A DNA stretch of 64,000 bases. It comes from an uncultured beta proteobacterium. Its GTDB lineage: Bacteria > Pseudomonadota > Gammaproteobacteria > Burkholderiales > Burkholderiaceae_C. Below the pieces are notes generated by a model, which was given only the letters and a program-made list of their open reading frames with translations, did no database searches and was not told where the DNA came from. Positions 40,315 to 52,491 of this stretch are shown here, piece by piece (position 1 is the stretch's first letter; the number at the start of each line of letters is the position of its first letter). The translations under genes and the position numbers were made by a program. The DNA is taken from contig CAILAY010000016.1 in NCBI GenBank assembly GCA_903832285.1, positions 1 through 64,000 of the forward strand. Direction: 5' to 3'.

Positions 40315-40912
40315 TGTGCTTGCGCAGCGACCGGTGAGCGATGGCGGTGGCTCTGGCCAACAAGCGATCGAATGGAATTGGTTTGGGAAATAGCTCGACG
40401 CTCGAGGGGACTCCACCACGCCTTTTGATCTCGGTCTCATCCAAGCCGGTCACGACGACGATGCAGACGCCGGGGGCCATCTCGGGCTGACGAAACAGTA
40501 CGCGCAGCATGTTGAACCCATCCATTCCTGGCATTTGCAGGTCGGTTATCAGCAAATCTGGACGGCGTCGGCCCACCTCAAGTAGAGCGGCGACCGCGTT
40601 GTCAACCAGCGCGACCTCGGGGTGCATTGGCCATGACGCCAGATTGGCCTGGTAAAGCCGCAACAGTTGCAAATCGTCCTCTACGACGAGCACCCTGAAC
40701 GGTGGCGGTGTGGTGGACAGACCCGCATGCCCGACGACGGTCGGCCTTCTTTGTAACAGCGCGTCGACCGAGTCGCGAAACACCCGGCGATGCCCACCTG
40801 GAGTCTTCCATGCCTGCAGCCTCCCGCTTTCAACCCACAATTGCACTGTGCTGACCGACATTCCCAGCAAATGAGCCGCTTCACGAGTTGTGCAGAAGGT
40901 CTTCTGAGTCAT
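40286..40912 (-). CDS. HTH (MerR/excisionase-like)-receiver domain regulator, copy 2
   Basis: A 208-residue paralogue of the 26031-26654 protein: TREAAHLLGMSVSTVQLWVESG and WKTPGGHRRV at the N-terminus, then a receiver with VLVVEDD, LLITDLQMPGMDG and FPKPIPF. It is the first gene of the run that continues through the kinase-like, receiver and GGDEF genes. Directly upstream is a very A+T-rich control region holding an inverted repeat. Self-regulation is plausible but unproven. Confidence 0.85.
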   Translation of the reverse strand: MTQKTFCTTREAAHLLGMSVSTVQLWVESGRLQAWKTPGGHRRVFRDSVDALLQRRPTVVGHAGLSTTPPPFRVLVVEDDLQLLRLYQANLASWPMHPEVALVDNAVAALLEVGRRRPDLLITDLQMPGMDGFNMLRVLFRQPEMAPGVCIVVVTGLDETEIKRRGGVPSSVELFPKPIPFDRLLARATAIAHRSLRKHNESEPAPEL

Positions 40913-41240
40913 GATGTGTGGCCTATATTTTCGCGTTTATCTGACTTTATTATTAAATATTAACATATAAATGTTGTTTAATGTATTTTTAAATCTAATT
41001 TAATCATTTTATTTGTAATTTTAGCAAATCGACAAAGAAGGCAAGCGCCAGGATGCATGCGGTAGAAGATCCTGGTCGTGGGACACCGGCTTCGGTGGTT
41101 GCAGTGAAATGGCTTGAGGCGGCGCTATTTGCACCCGCTTCAAGCTATAGACGGTGACAGGCTGAACGCGACGGTCCGTTGCGTCCCTTGGGTCATGCCG
41201 TGTAGTCCACCTGCGTCCCGGGTATCCCTGTTATTGCGTC
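40913..41240 (-). promoter_or_regulatory. A+T-rich intergenic control region upstream of HTH-receiver copy 2
   Basis: The gap between the kinase gene and HTH-receiver copy 2 has no gene. About 40923-41027 is strikingly A+T-rich against the high-GC surroundings and contains the inverted repeat AACAT-ATAA-ATGTT (40962-40975). This is the probable promoter region of the downstream run, with several possible -10 boxes; no single promoter can be chosen by eye. The remainder (41030-41240) is of normal composition and shows nothing. Confidence 0.5.
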
Positions 41241-43445
41241 CTACTCACCCAACGCCATAGGGATGCATAAGGTCACGCCGGTGCCAACTCCGAACGTGCT
41301 AACAAGCGTCAGCTTTCCACCGTGCAGATCGATGATCTCCTTGACTAGGCTCATCCCCAGTCCAGTGCCTGGCACCTTGCCCGAAGTGTTGGCGCGATAA
41401 AAGCGCTCACCCACGCGGCCCAATTGCTCCTGTGTCAGCCCGAGTCCCTGATCGACCACACTGATGCAGACCATTGGCCCTTCACGCGCCCACTCTGACT
41501 CAGCCACGTGTGGTGATGGGCGCTCTTCAACGCTAATGCGCACGGTAGTTCCCGCAAGTGAATACTTGTATGCGTTGGACAGCACATTCAGGATGGCTTG
41601 CTGAAGCTTCATGCGGTCTGCGCGAACGTACAGTGGCGCCGCTGGCATGACCAACTCCGGCGCAAATCGATCCTTTGGCAGGCTGAATTCACGGATCACT
41701 TCAGCCACCAGATCCTGAACCTGAGTGGCCTTGAAATCAAAGTCCTTGCCGCGACGAGACTCGATCCGTGCAAGATCCAGTAATTCGTTCAGAATAGCCG
41801 CCATCAATTCGGATTGCTTGAAAATGATGGACAGAAATTCCTTCCGGTCCGCCTCGGGCAGGTCCTGCGTCAACAGCACTTCAGAAAAACCGTAGATGCT
41901 GGCCATTGGAGTGCGCAATTCGTGCGCAGCCGTGGACAGAAACTCGCTTTTCAACTGTTCGACTTCCGTCTCTCGCGTCACGTCGCGCAGGTACAAAATC
42001 TGAGAGACGCTTTCCAGATCCGATTCGCGAAAACAGACTTCGAGCACCCGATTTTCGGGACCGTTTAATTCGATGCGCGGCGGTTGTTCATCACTGGCAG
42101 CGAGCATTGCACGCAGAGCTGTCATGCCGGGAAACTCTGCATGGGGCAGGCAGATTTTTGACATGAACTGCGCAAACTCAGCTTCGTCAAGGCCCAGCAC
42201 CTGCTCCTCCCCCAAGCCCGTCATGCGGGTAAATGCCGGGCTGGCGTACTTGACGCGGTGCGCACCGTCGAAAGAAACAAATCCGTCTGGACTCAGCATG
42301 AATATCGTCTGAAGTTGCTGTGCATGCTCACGAGCCAGTGCCTCGGCCAACTTGAGGCCTGAGACATCGATTCGGTTGCCAACGATATGGCCGCTTGGCG
42401 TGCGGTGCTCAACGATCAACAACCAACGGCCGTCATTCAGGCGCTGCTCAAGGACATCACCATTGGCCTGCTGGTGTTGCGCCACGCGTTCACGGACCCA
42501 GGTCTCGACACGGCCTGTTGCCGCGCTGTACTGTCCGCGCTCGGCCCCAATGCGAACGATCTCCTCAAAAGTCGCGCCAGAAACAATTAGGTCGCGGCTA
42601 GTTTCATAGAAACGTAGGTAGGCCTCGTTGCAGAGTACAAGCCGGTCATCTTTATCGTATAGGGTAAAGCCATGGGTGATGCAACTCACTGCCTCTCGCA
42701 GCAGATTGCCGGAATTCTCGGCGTCCTGAAGCGCCTGCTGGCGCAGCAGATTCTCATTGCGCAGCAGCACTTGGCCTTCGCCGAGTTGTTGCGCCATGAG
42801 GTTGAACGCCTGAGCAGTTTGTGCCAGTTCGTCGTCGCCCTGAACCGGCACCCGATCGCCGAAATCACCCGCTGCATAGCGCTGGCTCGCCCTGCGCAGG
42901 GCGACCAATTGACGTGTCAGGTAAGTGCCAAGCAGCCAAGAGAACAGGGCCACCAAGCCAATCTCCAAAGCTGCTACACCGGCGGCCCACCGCTGGCTCG
43001 AAACCAGCAGCACCCTGAGCGGATCCACTGATACGCCCATGCGCACCTCACCGTAGCGAATCCCGCCCGCCAGCACCGGCGTAGAGCGATCGAAGACGCC
43101 ATCGACAACCTGATCGATTCGGGTTTCGGGGTGGAACGGACGTAACAGCACCGCGGGGTCTCCGCGCTGCGCCAACACGGTGCCTCGGGCATCCAGCAGT
43201 CGCACGTATTCGATTTGACCCGAGGACATGACCTCTGCGGCCAAGCTGTCCAAGGTTGCAAGATCCTGCGAAATCACGGCATCCTTGGCGGCTGCGACAA
43301 ACAACCTGGAGCCGAGTTCCAAGCGGCGCGCGAGTTCGGCCTCATTCGAATCTCGCAGAGTGGCCAAGGCACTGCCGATCAGCACCGCAAGCAAGCCTAC
43401 TTCGATCACTGCCACGCCGAAAATAGTTTTGGTGCGAAAACGCAT
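41241..43445 (-). CDS. Membrane histidine kinase with HAMP and PAS domains, next to a PhnD-like binding protein
   Basis: A 734-residue kinase: helix 1 (about 8-30), a small periplasmic domain (about 31-150), helix 2 (about 155-176), HAMP (to about 230), two PAS-type domains (about 245-365 and 375-490), DHp with AAHELRTPMAS (about H508) and an ATPase domain (VLSNAYKYSLAG, GTGLGMSLVKE). No receiver. The cytoplasmic half closely matches the 690-residue kinase. It follows the PhnD-like gene by 32 bases, so the periplasmic protein may present a ligand to it. No cognate regulator is fused; the HTH-receiver next door is the candidate partner. Confidence 0.9.
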   Translation of the reverse strand: MRFRTKTIFGVAVIEVGLLAVLIGSALATLRDSNEAELARRLELGSRLFVAAAKDAVISQDLATLDSLAAEVMSSGQIEYVRLLDARGTVLAQRGDPAVLLRPFHPETRIDQVVDGVFDRSTPVLAGGIRYGEVRMGVSVDPLRVLLVSSQRWAAGVAALEIGLVALFSWLLGTYLTRQLVALRRASQRYAAGDFGDRVPVQGDDELAQTAQAFNLMAQQLGEGQVLLRNENLLRQQALQDAENSGNLLREAVSCITHGFTLYDKDDRLVLCNEAYLRFYETSRDLIVSGATFEEIVRIGAERGQYSAATGRVETWVRERVAQHQQANGDVLEQRLNDGRWLLIVEHRTPSGHIVGNRIDVSGLKLAEALAREHAQQLQTIFMLSPDGFVSFDGAHRVKYASPAFTRMTGLGEEQVLGLDEAEFAQFMSKICLPHAEFPGMTALRAMLAASDEQPPRIELNGPENRVLEVCFRESDLESVSQILYLRDVTRETEVEQLKSEFLSTAAHELRTPMASIYGFSEVLLTQDLPEADRKEFLSIIFKQSELMAAILNELLDLARIESRRGKDFDFKATQVQDLVAEVIREFSLPKDRFAPELVMPAAPLYVRADRMKLQQAILNVLSNAYKYSLAGTTVRISVEERPSPHVAESEWAREGPMVCISVVDQGLGLTQEQLGRVGERFYRANTSGKVPGTGLGMSLVKEIIDLHGGKLTLVSTFGVGTGVTLCIPMALGE

Positions 43446-43477
43446 CGCTCAACCCCTCCATTCTTGTGATGGTCGCA

Positions 43478-44317
43478 TCATGGTTTGCTCTGATGTCCGA
43501 TCGCGCCTATCTTCAGCGCTCGAATGTCGTTCCAATCCGTGTCATGCGCAGGAGCGATGCCCTTGAATGCAAGCGGTGCCAGCAACTGCCGCCCGGTTTC
43601 GTCACCCGCCAGCGAGGCCATCGCCGCCATCACCCGCGCGACGGATTCCGCGGGAACGCGAGGGTGGGCGGCAATTGCGTGTGGCGTATAGGCCGGCGTC
43701 TCTGACAAGACGCGCAAAGCACTGCGGATCTCCGTCGGACTTGCTTCCAGCGTGCGCTGTATGCCTCCACCGGCTTCCTGCAGCCCAGAGGCGACAGCGC
43801 GATAGACCGAATCGTGCGAAACGACAAACTTGGCTTCGATGGGAATCTTCAAGCGAGCAAACTCAGCCTGTGGCAGGATGCTCGCCGCGAAAGCCGCAGG
43901 TGCTGGGAACACCACCGTCTTTCCGGCCAGATCGGACGGCTTGCGATAGGGGCTGTTGTGGCGCACAACCAAAATGCCTTTGATCTTGCGTCCCTGCTCA
44001 GTGGCGAAAGCGAGGTACCCTGACGAGGCATGAAATACCACGTAGTGGTAAGGGTTCATATAGGCAAGATCGTAGACACCTTTGGCGAGCCGCTCCTCGA
44101 ACATCGGAATATTGGGCGCAGTTTGGAATGTGAGGGATACGCCGGAGCGGCGGCTGACTTCAGCCAGTAGCGGACCCCATTCTTCCGCTAGACGCGTGGC
44201 CGACTGCTGCGGAACTACGCCAAAGGACAACGGGGGGACCGCCGACTGTGCCAGCGCACTTTGCGGAGAGGTGTTCAGACACCAAAGTACTAACAAAATC
44301 AAACGAGAAATCAACAT
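43478..44317 (-). CDS. PhnD-like periplasmic substrate-binding protein, probable ligand sensor for the adjacent kinase
   Basis: A 279-residue exported protein: signal peptide LILLVLWCLNTSPQSALAQ, then a phosphate/phosphonate-type binding fold with LSFGVVPQQS, YDLAYMNPYHYV and DLAGKTVVFPAP. The ATG at 44317 is used; the track start is an upstream GTG without a signal-peptide logic. There is no ABC permease or ATPase beside it, whereas a membrane histidine kinase follows after 32 bases. PhnD-like proteins are known as ligand-capturing partners of sensor kinases, so a sensing role is inferred; the ligand need not be a phosphonate. Confidence 0.8.
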   Translation of the reverse strand: MLISRLILLVLWCLNTSPQSALAQSAVPPLSFGVVPQQSATRLAEEWGPLLAEVSRRSGVSLTFQTAPNIPMFEERLAKGVYDLAYMNPYHYVVFHASSGYLAFATEQGRKIKGILVVRHNSPYRKPSDLAGKTVVFPAPAAFAASILPQAEFARLKIPIEAKFVVSHDSVYRAVASGLQEAGGGIQRTLEASPTEIRSALRVLSETPAYTPHAIAAHPRVPAESVARVMAAMASLAGDETGRQLLAPLAFKGIAPAHDTDWNDIRALKIGAIGHQSKP

Positions 44318-44577
44318 GCAAATTTTTTGCGCTGTAAACGGTCTATTAAGGGGCCAAAGCACTAACGCGCACTGGAGAGGCCCGCGATTGCGGGTCTTTA
44401 ACGTTCAAATGCAATCAACTTGAAAACATCAAAATGTAAACTTGCACCAGCGAAATGGCATTCAGAGAATGGCCGTAGAATTCAGCCCAATCTTGCTCAA
44501 AATGCCCTGATGATCGTCAACCAGAGAATGCGCCTATCGGGCTGTGGCCCGCACGGTGCGGGGCTTTGCCAAAGAAA

Positions 44578-44600
44578 GAGCCCCTCACTCGGAGGGGCTC
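44578..44600 (-). terminator. Rho-independent terminator after tRNA-Ser
   Basis: GAGCCCCTC and GAGGGGCTC form a perfect 9-bp stem with a 5-base loop; on the minus strand it is followed by TTTCTTT. It lies 8 bases beyond the tRNA 3' end. The rest of the 44318-44608 gap holds only two other short GC hairpins (near 44380 and 44546) and no gene. Confidence 0.85.
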
Positions 44601-44607
44601 GGACTAC

Positions 44608-44696
<89 letters not shown>

Positions 44697-44750
44697 TAAA
44701 CTCTGACTGACCGGCAAGCCAGCTTGGCCTGTGGTCGGAGCGCGATTCTA

Positions 44751-47037
<2,287 letters not shown>

Positions 47038-47041
<4 letters not shown>

Positions 47042-47514
47042 AGAACACCCAGCAACTGAACTTCAAACGTCACCGCCTCGCCGGCCAGCGGATGGTTGAA
47101 ATCAAACAGCACCGCCTCGCCGCGTTCATCCGAGCGCAGCTGCCGCACCACGCCGGCAAACAGTCCTTTTCCATCGGGGGTGGCAAACTGCACCGCGTCT
47201 CCCACTTGGTACTGTTCCGCAGGATCGCCCAGTTGCGCCAACTCCGCGCGTGAGAGCCATTGCAGCATGGCCGGATTGCGCACGCCAAAGGCGGCACCCG
47301 CAGGCAACTGGAAACTTCTGCAGGTTCCCTCAGCCAGACCCAGCAGATGCTGCTCCAGCGCCTGCGACAGGGCGCCGGTGCCCAGCGTGAGCGTGGCGGG
47401 CTTGCCAGCAAAGGTGTTGATGACATCGCCCGCGGGTCCAGCCAGGCGGTAGTGCAGTGTGAGAAAAGAGTCGGCCTGTACTGTTGGCACAGCCGCTGAA
47501 ATCGCATTGGTCAT
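47038..47514 (-). CDS. fkpB: FKBP-type peptidyl-prolyl isomerase (SlpA/FkpB)
   Basis: A 158-residue cytoplasmic isomerase/chaperone of the SlyD-like group: a split FKBP domain (LTLHYRLAG, then [17 protein letters not shown]) with an inserted flap. Start ATG 47514 follows the family; the track start is far upstream inside radC on the other strand. Overlaps ispH by four bases and is divergent from radC. Confidence 0.92.
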
Positions 47515-47590
47515 GAAAGTCCCGATAAACTGGGGCCATTGTAGAAAGTCCGCAGCGTCGCCACGGGTTGCCATCGGATTTTCGCCCACC

Positions 47591-48289
47591 ATGCCCGTCA
47601 AACACCTCCCCACCGACGCGCAACCGCGCGAGAAGCTGCTGGCACGAGGTGCTGGCGCGCTAAGCGATGCCGAGTTGCTGGCGCTGCTGTTGCGCACCGG
47701 TATCAAGGGCAAGGGCGTGCTGCAACTGGCCGACGAGTTGCTGCACCTGAAGAACGCCACGGGCAACCCCGGCTTTGACGGTCTCGCCGGCTTGTTGCAC
47801 GCCACCGCCGACGACCTCCAGCGCGTCAAGGGATTGGGCCCGGCCAAATGCGCCGAACTGGTGGCGGTGCTGGAGCTGGCACGGCGCGCCATGGCTCAGC
47901 AGCTGCAGGAACGGGCCGTATTTGCCACGCCCGACGCGGTCAAAACCTACGTGCAGCTGCAACTGTCGGCACACGCGCACGAGGTTTTTGCCGTGCTGTT
48001 TCTGGACGCGCAGCACCGCTTGCTGGTAATGGAAGAGATGTTTCACGGCACGCTGACGCAGACTTCGGTGTATCCGAAGGAGGTGGTCATCCGCGCATTG
48101 CATCACCAGGCCGCGGCCGTGGTGTTCGCCCACAACCACCCCAGCGGCAGCGTGCAGCCTTCGCCTGCCGACGAGGCGCTGACGCGCACGCTCAAGGCCG
48201 CCCTGGCGCTGGTGGACGTTCGCGTGTTGGACCATGTGATCGTGGCGCGCGGCGTGGCGCTTTCCATGGCAGAAAAGGGACTGTTATGA
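47591..48289 (+). CDS. radC: RadC family JAB-domain protein
   Basis: The 232-residue protein has an N-terminal helix-hairpin-helix part ([11 protein letters not shown]) and a C-terminal JAB/MPN metalloprotease-like fold with HNHPSG and the downstream Asp, so the zinc site is intact. The historic link to DNA repair is doubtful and the real activity is unknown. ATG 47591 begins the conserved [16 protein letters not shown]. Its TGA overlaps the next ATG (ATGA). Confidence 0.94.
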   Translation: MPVKHLPTDAQPREKLLARGAGALSDAELLALLLRTGIKGKGVLQLADELLHLKNATGNPGFDGLAGLLHATADDLQRVKGLGPAKCAELVAVLELARRAMAQQLQERAVFATPDAVKTYVQLQLSAHAHEVFAVLFLDAQHRLLVMEEMFHGTLTQTSVYPKEVVIRALHHQAAAVVFAHNHPSGSVQPSPADEALTRTLKAALALVDVRVLDHVIVARGVALSMAEKGLL

Positions 48290-48924
48290 CCCGCATCACG
48301 AGCTTGGCCGATCTCAAAAAGATCAGGCAACAGATTGCCGCACAGGAAGCTCAACGCCTGGCACACCAGGCGGCGCAGAAGCTGGCGCAGTCCCGCAAGC
48401 AGGCGCAGGAAACGCTGTTCCGCGCGGCCATCGGCAAGGTGCAACCCATGGCCGACACAGGACGTGTGCGCATGGAGACCCGCAAGCCGCAGCCGGACCC
48501 GGTGCAGCGCCAACTGGATGATCAGGAAGTGCTGCGGGCCTCGCTCAGCGACGACTTTGACGTGAGCAGTCTGCTTGATACCGACACCGCGCTGAGCTAC
48601 AGCAAACCGGGCGTCGGGCAAGACGTGACACGCAAGCTGCGACGGGGTGTTTGGGCGGTGCAGCGCGAACTCGATCTGCATGGTCTGCGCATCGAAGACG
48701 CACGCGAAGCGCTGGTGCAATTCATCCGCGACGCGCAAAGGCAGGGCTGGCGTTGTGTGCGCGTGGTGCACGGCAAGGGGTTGGGGTCTCCCGGAAAGAC
48801 GCCAGTGCTCAAGAGCCGCGTGCAAAGTTGGCTGATGCAAAAAACCGAGGTACTGGCCTACGTGCAGGCCAGGCCGGCCGATGGTGGTGCCGGTGCCGTA
48901 GTGGTATTGCTGCAACCCGGTTGA
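48286..48924 (+). CDS. Smr domain protein
   Basis: A 212-residue protein with a helical, Ala/Gln/Lys-rich N-terminal half and a C-terminal Smr (small MutS-related) domain, seen in [12 protein letters not shown] and VVHGKGLGS. Smr domains can act as endonucleases on branched DNA or on RNA; the substrate here is unknown. The ATG overlaps the radC stop by four bases. The track's much earlier start lies in a wrong frame of radC. Confidence 0.9.
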   Translation: MTRITSLADLKKIRQQIAAQEAQRLAHQAAQKLAQSRKQAQETLFRAAIGKVQPMADTGRVRMETRKPQPDPVQRQLDDQEVLRASLSDDFDVSSLLDTDTALSYSKPGVGQDVTRKLRRGVWAVQRELDLHGLRIEDAREALVQFIRDAQRQGWRCVRVVHGKGLGSPGKTPVLKSRVQSWLMQKTEVLAYVQARPADGGAGAVVVLLQPG

Positions 48925-48940
48925 AGCAAGGCCCGTCGGG

Positions 48941-50173
48941 TTACGCCGGGTTGGGCAAAAATAGCTCCTGCAAATCGCTCAGAAAATCAAAGCCCTTTTC
49001 CGTGGGCCGCACAGACTTCAGGTCGCGGTGCAAAAGGCCGCGGGATTCGGCCAGATCGAGCGCCGGCGCGATGGTGGTGACAGGCAGACCGGTGCGTTCG
49101 GAAAACCGCGCCAGTTCGAAGCCTTCCTTGAGCCGAAGCGCATTCAGCATGAATTCAAACGGCAACTCCGCACGGCCCACTTCATCGCCCTGGGCCACCG
49201 GTTCGCCCTTGGCGGCGTGCTCCATGTAGAGCCGGGGCTCACGATAACGCACCTGACGCAGCACGCGGTGCGCAAAGCTGATCTTGCTGTGGGCGCCCGC
49301 ACCAATGCCGACGTAGTCGCCAAACTGCCAGTAGTTCAGGTTGTGCTGGCAGCGGTGCCCCGGCCGCGCAAAGGCCGAGACTTCATAGCGTTCCAGGCCG
49401 GTCGCCGCGGTGCGTTCGATGATGCGGTCCAGCATCGCGTAGGCCAGATCGTCCTCGGGAATCACGGGCGGGAACTTCGCAAAAAAGGTGTTGGGCTCAA
49501 TCGTCAGGTGGTAGATCGAGAGATGCTTGGGTGCCAACGCCAACGCCATACCCAGATCCTGTTCCATCCCTTCGAGTGTCTGGCCTGGCAGAGCGTACAT
49601 CAGGTCCAGATTGAAGGTGTCAAACGCATGCGCCGCTTCTTCCACCGCGGCAACCGCCTGGGCGCGGTCGTGGACACGGCCCAGCGTTTTCAGCTGTTCA
49701 TCGTCAAAGCTTTGCACCCCCACCGAGAGCCGTGTCACCCCCGCGTTGCGGAACGCCCGAAAGCGATTCTTCTCGAACGTGCCGGGATTCGCCTCGAGCG
49801 TGACTTCGCAGCCGGGCAACAAGGGCAAGCGCGCGCGGATGTCGCCCAGCAGCCGATCCACACCCTGCGGCGACAGCAGACTGGGTGTGCCCCCACCGAT
49901 GAAGACGCTCGTCACGCCGCGTCCCCACACCAGCGGCAGGGCGGCCTCCAGATCGGCGCGCAGCGCGTCCAGATAAGCCTGTTCTGTCGCCTCACCCAGT
50001 CCGGCAGCCGCGCCCGTGGTCAGATCGCCGCCACGCAACTCGTGCGAGTTGAAATCGCAATAGGGGCATTTCTTCAGACACCAGGGCACGTGGACGTACA
50101 GCGACAGCGGTGGCAAAGTGGGCAACTGCAGCGTGCCCGCACGCATGTAGTGCGTGATGTCGGGCTGGATCAC
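48941..50173 (-). CDS. hemW: HemW, radical SAM haem chaperone (HemN-like)
   Basis: A 410-residue radical SAM protein with the CxxxCxxC cluster motif (WCLKKCPYCDFNSH), GGGTPS and a C-terminal HemN-type winged domain. It has the extra Cys after the motif replaced by Phe, as in HemW, so it is more likely a haem-delivery protein than coproporphyrinogen dehydrogenase. The GTG start overlaps the rdgB stop (GTGA); an ATG nine codons in is an alternative. Confidence 0.9.
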   Translation of the reverse strand: MIQPDITHYMRAGTLQLPTLPPLSLYVHVPWCLKKCPYCDFNSHELRGGDLTTGAAAGLGEATEQAYLDALRADLEAALPLVWGRGVTSVFIGGGTPSLLSPQGVDRLLGDIRARLPLLPGCEVTLEANPGTFEKNRFRAFRNAGVTRLSVGVQSFDDEQLKTLGRVHDRAQAVAAVEEAAHAFDTFNLDLMYALPGQTLEGMEQDLGMALALAPKHLSIYHLTIEPNTFFAKFPPVIPEDDLAYAMLDRIIERTAATGLERYEVSAFARPGHRCQHNLNYWQFGDYVGIGAGAHSKISFAHRVLRQVRYREPRLYMEHAAKGEPVAQGDEVGRAELPFEFMLNALRLKEGFELARFSERTGLPVTTIAPALDLAESRGLLHRDLKSVRPTEKGFDFLSDLQELFLPNPA

Positions 50174-50769
50174 AACCAGTGCTCGCGCATCAGACGCAGC
50201 ATGTCGCGCGCCGCTTTGCCGCGGTGGCTGTGGGCGTTCTTCACCTCGTCGCTCACTTGGGCAAACGTGCAGCCGAGTTCGGGGATGTACATCACCGGAT
50301 CGAAACCAAAGCCACCGCTGCCCACGGGCTCTCGCGCAATCTCGCCCACGGCGCGCCCGACAGCGATCAGCGGCTCGGGGTCCAGCGGCGAACGCACGGC
50401 GACCAGGGTGCTGACCATCGCGGCGCGACGCTGCGTCACGTCTTTCATTTGTTCCAGCAGGGCGCGCAGGTTGTTGGCATCGCTCTTTTCGTAACCGAAG
50501 CGCGTGCAGTAGTAGGCGGTCTGCACGCCCGGCAAACCGCCGAATGCATCAACGCACATTCCGGCGTCGTCCGCAAGCGCGGGCAAGCCGCTGAGGGCGC
50601 TGGCGTGACGCGCCTTGGCCAGCGCATTTTCGACAAACGTGTGATGGGGCTCGGGGGCCTCAGGAATACCCAGTTCCGACTGGCGCACCCACTGCACGCC
50701 AAGCGGCGCAAACATGGCCTGCAACTCGGCCAGCTTGCCGGGGTTGTTCGACGCCAGCACGACCTTCAT
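50170..50769 (-). CDS. rdgB: dITP/XTP pyrophosphatase (non-canonical purine NTP hydrolase)
   Basis: Removes ITP, dITP and XTP from nucleotide pools. The 199-residue protein has SNNPGKLAEL, LADDAGMCVDA and FGFDPVMY, the HAM1/RdgB pattern. ATG 50769 starts the conserved MKVVLASNN. It lies 46 bases after rph and overlaps hemW by four. Confidence 0.95.
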   Translation of the reverse strand: MKVVLASNNPGKLAELQAMFAPLGVQWVRQSELGIPEAPEPHHTFVENALAKARHASALSGLPALADDAGMCVDAFGGLPGVQTAYYCTRFGYEKSDANNLRALLEQMKDVTQRRAAMVSTLVAVRSPLDPEPLIAVGRAVGEIAREPVGSGGFGFDPVMYIPELGCTFAQVSDEVKNAHSHRGKAARDMLRLMREHWL

Positions 50770-50815
50770 GTGACCCGCGCGCTGCCCGACGTCTGCGGAA
50801 AATTCCTGGCTGCTC

Positions 50816-51544
50816 TCATTTTGCGAGTGCCCGCTGCTGCAGGACAATCAGCTCGGCGATGCCCTTGTCCGCCAGCGCCAGCAGGGTGTCCATCTCGGCG
50901 CGCGAAAAGGCCGCACCTTCCGCAGTACCTTGCACTTCGACAAAATGCCCGGCACCGGTCATCACCACGTTCATGTCGGTATCGCAGGCGGAGTCTTCGA
51001 TGTACTCCAGGTCCAGCAAGGGCGTCCCCTGCACGATCCCCACGGAAATCGCGGCCACACTGGACGTGATGGGTGACTCTTTCAACTTGCCGCTGGCCAG
51101 CAAAAAGTTCACCGCATCCTGTGCTGCCACATAGGCGCCGGTGATGGCCGCCGTGCGCGTGCCACCGTCCGCCTGCAGCACATCGCAATCGAGTTGGATC
51201 GTGCGCTCGCCCAGTTTCTTCAGATCAAACACGGTGCGCATGGAGCGACCGATAAGGCGCTGGATCTCCTGGGTGCGCCCGCTTTGCTTGCCGCGCGCGG
51301 CCTCGCGGTCGCTGCGCGTATGCGTGGAGCGCGGCAGCATGCCGTACTCGGCCGTGACCCATCCTTCGCCGCTGCCCCGTTTGTGCGGCGGCACCTTCTC
51401 CTCCACCGAGGCGGTGCACAGCACGCGCGTGTTGCCGAACTCGATCAGCACCGAGCCTTCGGCGTGGATGGTATAGCCGCGGGTGATGCGCACCTGACGC
51501 AGTTGGTCTGCGGCGCGCGCACCGCTTCGTGCAAAGAATGTCAT
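50816..51544 (-). CDS. rph: Ribonuclease PH
   Basis: Phosphorolytic 3' exonuclease that trims tRNA precursors. The 242-residue sequence is complete ([47 protein letters not shown]), with the phosphate-site arginines in place. It follows the PP2C gene by 44 bases. Confidence 0.96.
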   Translation of the reverse strand: MTFFARSGARAADQLRQVRITRGYTIHAEGSVLIEFGNTRVLCTASVEEKVPPHKRGSGEGWVTAEYGMLPRSTHTRSDREAARGKQSGRTQEIQRLIGRSMRTVFDLKKLGERTIQLDCDVLQADGGTRTAAITGAYVAAQDAVNFLLASGKLKESPITSSVAAISVGIVQGTPLLDLEYIEDSACDTDMNVVMTGAGHFVEVQGTAEGAAFSRAEMDTLLALADKGIAELIVLQQRALAK

Positions 51545-51588
51545 GGTGGGATTGTCCTTGGGGCGCGCCTGGGCGCCGGGTTTGAAAA

Positions 51589-52491
51589 CTAGCTCTTCCT
51601 GGCCGCTGAGCGGCGGATGACTTCATTGATCTCTGCAATTGAACGCTCGATGCTGGCGTCGTCCAGATCCTCCTCTGCCGGTACCTGGCCGGAATCCTGG
51701 AACGTGGAAGCAAACTCGCCATCGGGAATGTCTTCAGTGGAAATGTTGCGGCTGGACTCCAGGGCATTGGGCGTTTCCCACTCCAGCGCAATCGCCGACA
51801 CGTTGTCACTGCGTGCGCCCGCATTGCGCAATGCCTGCTCCACCAGATTGGGCACCGCCTGGGACACGGAATTGCGGCTCAGTTGTTCAACGATATCGCC
51901 CTCGCGCACACTGTCCCAAAGACCATCCGAACACAGCAGAATCTTGTCGCCCTGAAGCAGTTGCACCGGACCCACGGTGTCCAGCACCGGCTGCGTCGGC
52001 GAGCCCAGACAGGTGTACAGAATATTGCGGTTGGCATAGGCCAGCGAGGACATGCTGGCCTTGTGCTGCTCCATAAAGGAATGGTCCTGTGTGCGCGCCA
52101 CCAGTTCACCGTCGCGCACCAGGTACAGGCGCGAGTCACCGCAATGCACCCACGTTGCGCAGTTGCCCTGCACGACCACCGCCACGATCGTGGTACGCGG
52201 CGTATCGAGCATTCCTTTGTCGCTGGCATAGCAGATCAGCGCGTGGTGGGCCGCCATGAGGGTGGAGGAAAGAAAAGATCCGATGTCCCTGACTTTGGGC
52301 TTGGCCTCCTTCTGATAGCGCTCCGCGACGGTCTGCAATGCCAACTGGGCCGCCACCTCGCCTTCGGGGTGCCCGCCCATGCCATCGGCCAAGACGAACA
52401 GACCGGACTCGCGCGTGTAGCAATAGCCCATGCGGTCCTCGTTGTTCTCCCGCCCACCCTTGCGACTGACCTGAAAAACCGAGAACTTCAT
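51589..52491 (-). CDS. PP2C-type serine/threonine protein phosphatase
   Basis: The 300-residue protein has all metal-binding motifs of the family: [27 protein letters not shown] and [10 protein letters not shown] 60-residue acidic tail follows the catalytic domain. No membrane helix. Its ATG overlaps the kinase stop by four bases, so it is the antagonist of that kinase, a common bacterial pairing. Confidence 0.93.
   Translation of the reverse strand: MKFSVFQVSRKGGRENNEDRMGYCYTRESGLFVLADGMGGHPEGEVAAQLALQTVAERYQKEAKPKVRDIGSFLSSTLMAAHHALICYASDKGMLDTPRTTIVAVVVQGNCATWVHCGDSRLYLVRDGELVARTQDHSFMEQHKASMSSLAYANRNILYTCLGSPTQPVLDTVGPVQLLQGDKILLCSDGLWDSVREGDIVEQLSRNSVSQAVPNLVEQALRNAGARSDNVSAIALEWETPNALESSRNISTEDIPDGEFASTFQDSGQVPAEEDLDDASIERSIAEINEVIRRSAARKS

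Noticed and set aside
25399-44317. Possibility of a mobile island carrying the signalling cluster
   Set aside because: No integrase, transposase, flanking direct repeats or tRNA-end duplication seen; the tRNA-Ser at one side is intact with no second copy of its 3' end in view.
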